Assembly (NCBI GenBank): GCA_031263985.1
Contig: JAISER010000035.1
Coordinates: 1 to 40,939 of the forward strand
Length of the DNA: 40,939 nucleotides
Source: Clostridiales bacterium
GTDB taxonomy: Bacteria; Bacillota; Clostridia; Lachnospirales; JAISER01
Direction: 5' to 3'
Each line of letters starts with the position of its first letter. Position 1 is the first letter of the stretch. Both the position numbers and the translations under genes were made by a program. The notes beneath the pieces are model-generated. The model was given only the letters and a program-made list of their open reading frames with translations, was not told where the DNA came from and did not search any database. Of the stretch, positions 37,785-40,939 are shown in pieces.

Positions 37785-38396
37785 TCAATGGAGGGCGACG
37801 AACGCGCCGCCCAGCAGCGTCGTTTCAACCCATTCGCCGAAGTTAATTTCAAACGAGTTCCCAGCGTCGCATATTAACGCGCCGTTTGTCTCGTCGTCAA
37901 TCGCGATAATGGTTACCCAATGCCAATTGTCCAGATTTTTCAAGGCGCCGTTAGACAAGTTCAAAAACGCCGTCGGAGAGCTTTCGGCAAGACACGACGA
38001 TACGAAACCGCGCGCTTCCTCAAGGTCTATCTTACCCGGCTTAAAAGCTTCGAGGGTCTTCGCCTTAATGTCGACGCCGCGTTCGGCGGCGTAACAGATA
38101 GCGCCCGCCGAAAACATTTCCGGTCTATTTACGCCAAACGGCCCCGGCGTTATGTATGAAAACATTTCTTCCATAAGTTTTATGAAACTGTCTTTACCGC
38201 CGCCATCGATATCGGCCAGACCGCGAAAACGTCCGTCTGATTTAGCCATATACCATATGATATTCGCCGCCGCCACAGCTCCGCAGCCGGATTTTTTTCG
38301 CCGCGCGTCCTCGTACCATTCCTGTGAGCCGCCAAAATAATCGCGTTCGGGGGCGGACACTATAAAGCGTTCAGTATTAGGAACCGATATTTTCAT
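37785..38396 (-). CDS. Papain-fold C39-like cysteine peptidase family protein
   Basis: The 203-residue product shows a likely catalytic Cys38 in KSGCGAVAAANII. A His follows late in NLDNWHWVTIIAID, and an Asp/Asn segment in ICDAGNSFEI. This is the order of C39-like papain-fold enzymes. No signal peptide, membrane helix or ABC domain is attached, so it is not a bacteriocin exporter itself. The target is unknown. ATG 38396 lies seven bases after AGGAG; ATG 38399 is one codon earlier. It reads in the same direction as tRNA-Gly, but a terminator lies between. Confidence 0.7.
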   Translation of the reverse strand: MKISVPNTERFIVSAPERDYFGGSQEWYEDARRKKSGCGAVAAANIIWYMAKSDGRFRGLADIDGGGKDSFIKLMEEMFSYITPGPFGVNRPEMFSAGAICYAAERGVDIKAKTLEAFKPGKIDLEEARGFVSSCLAESSPTAFLNLSNGALKNLDNWHWVTIIAIDDETNGALICDAGNSFEINFGEWVETTLLGGAFVALH

Positions 38397-38415
38397 CATT
38401 CAACTCCTCTAACGG

Positions 38416-38451
38416 AAAAAAGCTTACGGAAACATATTCCGAAAGCTTTTT
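38416..38451 (-). terminator. Terminator of the tRNA-Gly transcript
   Basis: On the minus strand AAAAAGCTTTCGGAA, a short loop and TTCCGTAAGCTTTTTT form a stem with one mismatch and a terminal T-run, directly after the tRNA 3' end. Confidence 0.8.
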
Positions 38452-38452
38452 A

Positions 38453-38524
38453 AGCGCGAGACGGGATTCGAACCCGCGACCCTCGCCTTGGCAAGGCGAT
38501 GCTCTACCCCTGAGCCACTCGCGC
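38453..38524 (-). tRNA. tRNA-Gly (anticodon GCC)
   Basis: The 72-base gene folds as a full cloverleaf. The acceptor is GCGCGAG/CTCGCGC, the D arm is GCTC/GAGC, the anticodon stem is TCGCC/GGCGA around loop TTGCCAA (anticodon GCC) and the T arm is GCGGG TTCGAAT CCCGT. The discriminator is T and no CCA is encoded. It has its own consensus promoter and terminator. Confidence 0.96.
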
Positions 38525-38555
38525 CCGTTCAAAACTATCGCTTCGATGTTTATAA

Positions 38556-38584
38556 AGTATAGACGCGCGGCTCGTAATTGTCAA
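38556..38584 (-). promoter_or_regulatory. Promoter of tRNA-Gly
   Basis: On the minus strand TTGACA (38579-38584), exactly 17 bases, TATACT (38556-38561). The GC-rich spacer end (CCGCGCGTC) is typical of stable-RNA promoters. Confidence 0.85.
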
Positions 38585-38625
38585 CTATAAATTTTTTTCT
38601 CGGCGGCATTTTCGTCGCCATACGC

Positions 38626-40809
38626 TTACCACCAGTCTAGAAGCGCGATCGTAAGTTTTATATTTTCACGGGCTTTTATGGCGAAACCGTCAGCCTTTTC
38701 TTTTATGGAGCGCGAAACGCCTTCTTTGTCACGCATGATGGCGTCGCCAAACGCCGCTAAAACTTGGCTGTTCGCGCGTTCCGCCGCGACGCGCGTCTTC
38801 TGACCGGACTGTTCCATTATTGCGTCCACTTTCGGGTCATAAACGATAGCGATAGCTGGGGTCGCGGTTTTTACGGCGTATATAATCGTATGCAGCCGCA
38901 TGGCGACGACGAATTCGGCGTTCTTTATTACGCCCAAAAGCCCGGTGACTGACATATCGCTAAGAAAAGAGGTTTTTTCACCGGTCATGCCCATTATTTT
39001 TTTAGATATGGACGTATCAAACCGCGGATGCATAGCGATGAAAACAGCGGTCAGGCCGTGGTTTCGGCTCATATGATCCGCGAAGTCCGCTATTTCGCGC
39101 TCAAATCCATCTTTAAGACCTTTCCAGCTTCGCACGGCCACGCAAAAATATTTTTCGCCGTTTTTGGCGGTTTCGGGCGTTTCTAAGCCGCCGTCATAAA
39201 AAGCGGCGTCGGCGGTTACTACCGCGTCAGGACGATCAACTCCCATATCTTTAAGGGCTTCAAGCGACGCGTCGTCACGCAGCGTAATTAAACATGCCCT
39301 TTCAACCGCGGATTTTACAAGCGGCTTATTTTTGTCGCGAGTAACCGGTCCTATGCCGTTGGCGTAGAGCGCGACGCGCGCCTTGCGTTTCAGCGCGCGG
39401 TTAATTATCCACAAATAATATTTGAGCGAATGCGTGCTCGTGACGTCCTGTAAGAGACTGCCGCCGCCGCTCACCAGCAGCGCCGCGTTTTTCAGACGTT
39501 GATCTATTAGCCAAAAATTCATTCGGTTTACGGCGTCCACGCCGTAGGCCTCTCTGGTTTGATTGGGACGTTTTGATAAAACCGTTATTTTCAAATTCGG
39601 CCTAGCCGTTTTAAGGCCGTTTATAATCGACTGCAAAACGGCTTCGTCGCCATTGTTGTCGAAACCGTAATAGCCGGAAATTACAACGCCGTCGCGCGCC
39701 GTAAGCTTGTACGCCTTCATCGCGTCAGCAGCCATGCGTTTTACCGAATATTGCGTTTTAACCGTTTCACGGCCATACGCGCCAAGCGAGCGCCGATCCG
39801 GCTCGCCGATGGTAAAAAGAGTGAAAATATCAGATGTAAGCCGGTTAGCGTCGGTCATCTCCATGCCGCGACAGCAAAAATTGGTTTTTACGCACGCTTC
39901 AAGCGAATTTTGGTTAAAAATTCCTATATAACCCTCGTTTCCAGCTAAAATGACAGGCTTAGCGGAAGACATGGCCTCTAAGGCGGCGCGGCTGACGCCG
40001 ATGAACGCGTCGCAAGCGGCTATAAATAAGTTAACATCTACGCGCGCGTTCGTCATTATAATTACGCGCGCGCCCAGCTTTGCGTTCATATGGTCGGCTT
40101 CGCGCTTTATAGCGTCAAAATCGTCTCCGCCGCCTACTATAATAATTTCCAAGCCGCTGATTTTTTCAAAAAGCGCTTCGGCCGACGCTATGAGCCGTCT
40201 CGCGGCAAGGCTTCTGTCTTTATCCAGTCTGCTGACGCTTACGACGCGAAACGCGGACGGGTTAAAGCCGAATTCCGTCATAATAGATGAAGAATCAGCG
40301 TTTTCAACGAATTTGTCGGAGTCTATGCCGTTTATAGTTATTATGACGCGTTCTTTCGCAATCCCATATCGTTCAATCAGATAGTTTTTAATATCCTCGC
40401 TTACGGCTATGCTCCGGTCTCCCCAATTTGTAAGCCAATTGAAGGGAAATCGCGTCGTAAAAACCCAATGCGCCGTCGTAACGAGCCTGAAGTTCAATTT
40501 TTTCTTGAGTAACCCGCATAAAAACGCGGGTATGCGCGCGTGCGCGTGTACAACCGTCACGCTATTCGATTTTATGGCTTTAGCAAGTATTTTCAGCGAT
40601 TTTATCATGTTTAGAGGCTGTTTATTATGCAGCGGAGCCTTGTAATGCGTTATTCCGTTTTCTTCCAGCTCATTTACATACGCGCCGCCATTTGAAACGA
40701 CTAACGTCTCCACGCCCATCGCGTTAAGCGCTTTGCAAAGCTCGATGACATGCGTCTCCGCTCCGCCTATGTCAAGGCTCATAAGCGCCATTAGTATTTT
40801 AGGTTTCAT
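38626..40809 (-). CDS. Fusion of GT4 glycosyltransferase and CsaB polysaccharide pyruvyl transferase
   Basis: The 727-residue product has two enzymes in one chain. Residues about 1-370 are a GT-B glycosyltransferase of family 4, with GGAETHVIELCKAL at the N terminus, INGIDSDKF, SRLDKDR and the donor-binding end ALEAMSSAKPVI. Residues about 373-727 match CsaB, with GYYGFDNNGDEAVLQSII, VSGGGSLLQDVTS and YANGIGPV. CsaB adds a ketal pyruvate to secondary cell-wall polymer so that SLH-domain proteins can attach. The fusion suggests that sugar transfer and pyruvylation occur on the same lipid-linked intermediate. ATG 40809 follows AGGTGAG. Length is that of the two families added together. Confidence 0.9.
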   Translation of the reverse strand: MKPKILMALMSLDIGGAETHVIELCKALNAMGVETLVVSNGGAYVNELEENGITHYKAPLHNKQPLNMIKSLKILAKAIKSNSVTVVHAHARIPAFLCGLLKKKLNFRLVTTAHWVFTTRFPFNWLTNWGDRSIAVSEDIKNYLIERYGIAKERVIITINGIDSDKFVENADSSSIMTEFGFNPSAFRVVSVSRLDKDRSLAARRLIASAEALFEKISGLEIIIVGGGDDFDAIKREADHMNAKLGARVIIMTNARVDVNLFIAACDAFIGVSRAALEAMSSAKPVILAGNEGYIGIFNQNSLEACVKTNFCCRGMEMTDANRLTSDIFTLFTIGEPDRRSLGAYGRETVKTQYSVKRMAADAMKAYKLTARDGVVISGYYGFDNNGDEAVLQSIINGLKTARPNLKITVLSKRPNQTREAYGVDAVNRMNFWLIDQRLKNAALLVSGGGSLLQDVTSTHSLKYYLWIINRALKRKARVALYANGIGPVTRDKNKPLVKSAVERACLITLRDDASLEALKDMGVDRPDAVVTADAAFYDGGLETPETAKNGEKYFCVAVRSWKGLKDGFEREIADFADHMSRNHGLTAVFIAMHPRFDTSISKKIMGMTGEKTSFLSDMSVTGLLGVIKNAEFVVAMRLHTIIYAVKTATPAIAIVYDPKVDAIMEQSGQKTRVAAERANSQVLAAFGDAIMRDKEGVSRSIKEKADGFAIKARENIKLTIALLDWW

Positions 40810-40837
40810 TATAAGCTCACCTATTCGAACGCTTTAA

Positions 40838-40939
40838 TGAGAGACCTTGGGGGTCTACCGCCCCCAACCCCCCCCGCAAATGGACGTCGTCCCATAGAAC
40901 CCGTTCCCCAAAAACCACGCGGCGCGCGGTTTTTGGGAG
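40838..40939. repeat. GC-rich repeat related to family C, cut by window end
   Basis: GAGACCTTGGGGGTCTACCG, CCCCCAACCCCCCCC and the closing CCACGCGGCGCGCGGTTTTT resemble the AGACCTTGGGGCTCCGCCCC core of family C but with a different continuation. No gene is seen upstream of the GT4-CsaB start within the window. Confidence 0.45.

Overview
The window reads as a chromosomal segment of an endospore-forming Clostridia-type Firmicute. The evidence is the spore maturation pair spmA/spmB, a GerMN-domain lipoprotein, an RsbV/RsbW/RsbU-like partner-switching operon, a CsaB-type pyruvyl transferase, many TTG and GTG starts behind strong Shine-Dalgarno sites, consensus vegetative promoters, and a tRNA-Gly gene without encoded CCA. 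Genus cannot be decided. Dispersed small repeats are unusually dense, which suggests a genome with much past transposon activity.

Layout. 1-1,000: broken insertion sequences (IS5-type and IS630-type) and nested miniature elements. 1,101-3,753: an HD phosphohydrolase overlapping a DUF815-type AAA+ ATPase. 4,216-8,726: a small membrane protein, then spmB, spmA and a P2B-type calcium ATPase on the minus strand. 9,183-9,866: an orphan WalR-like response regulator. 9,861-10,790: a tandem mosaic repeat built from pieces of that regulator and of ribH. 10,740-14,540: the riboflavin operon ribD-ribE-ribB-ribA-ribH (minus strand) with promoter, FMN riboswitch and attenuator terminator. 14,960-17,464: a GIY-YIG protein and two unknown exported or membrane-anchored proteins. 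17,828-20,180: the four-gene partner-switching module. 20,669-22,759: an EF-G paralog. 22,876-24,601: an IS remnant and an apparently frameshifted membrane-protein gene. 24,867-26,719: an ACT-domain protein and phenylacetate-CoA ligase. 26,858-33,038: cdsA, ksgA, the GerMN lipoprotein and a SWIM-SNF2 helicase. 33,377-36,072: a GntR regulator, a permuted papain-like enzyme and an ABC exporter. 36,193-38,524: a Vat/XAT-type acetyltransferase, a small Cys-containing protein, a C39-like protein and tRNA-Gly. 38,626-40,809: a glycosyltransferase fused to CsaB.

The rib genes form one FMN-controlled pathway from GTP and ribulose-5-phosphate to riboflavin. The STAS, two HATPase-like and SpoIIE-phosphatase genes form a complete phospho-switch without a local sigma factor. 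spmAB, GerMN and CsaB point to spore and envelope biology.

The most unusual structures are the RR/ribH mosaic tandem repeat, the kinase-like paralog in the partner switch that lacks its ATP-binding residues, the GT4-CsaB fusion, and three families of small mobile repeats, one of which shares its ends with an IS5-type element in this window. No CRISPR array, rRNA or prophage was seen. All functional calls rest on motif and family recognition by eye; no database search was run.
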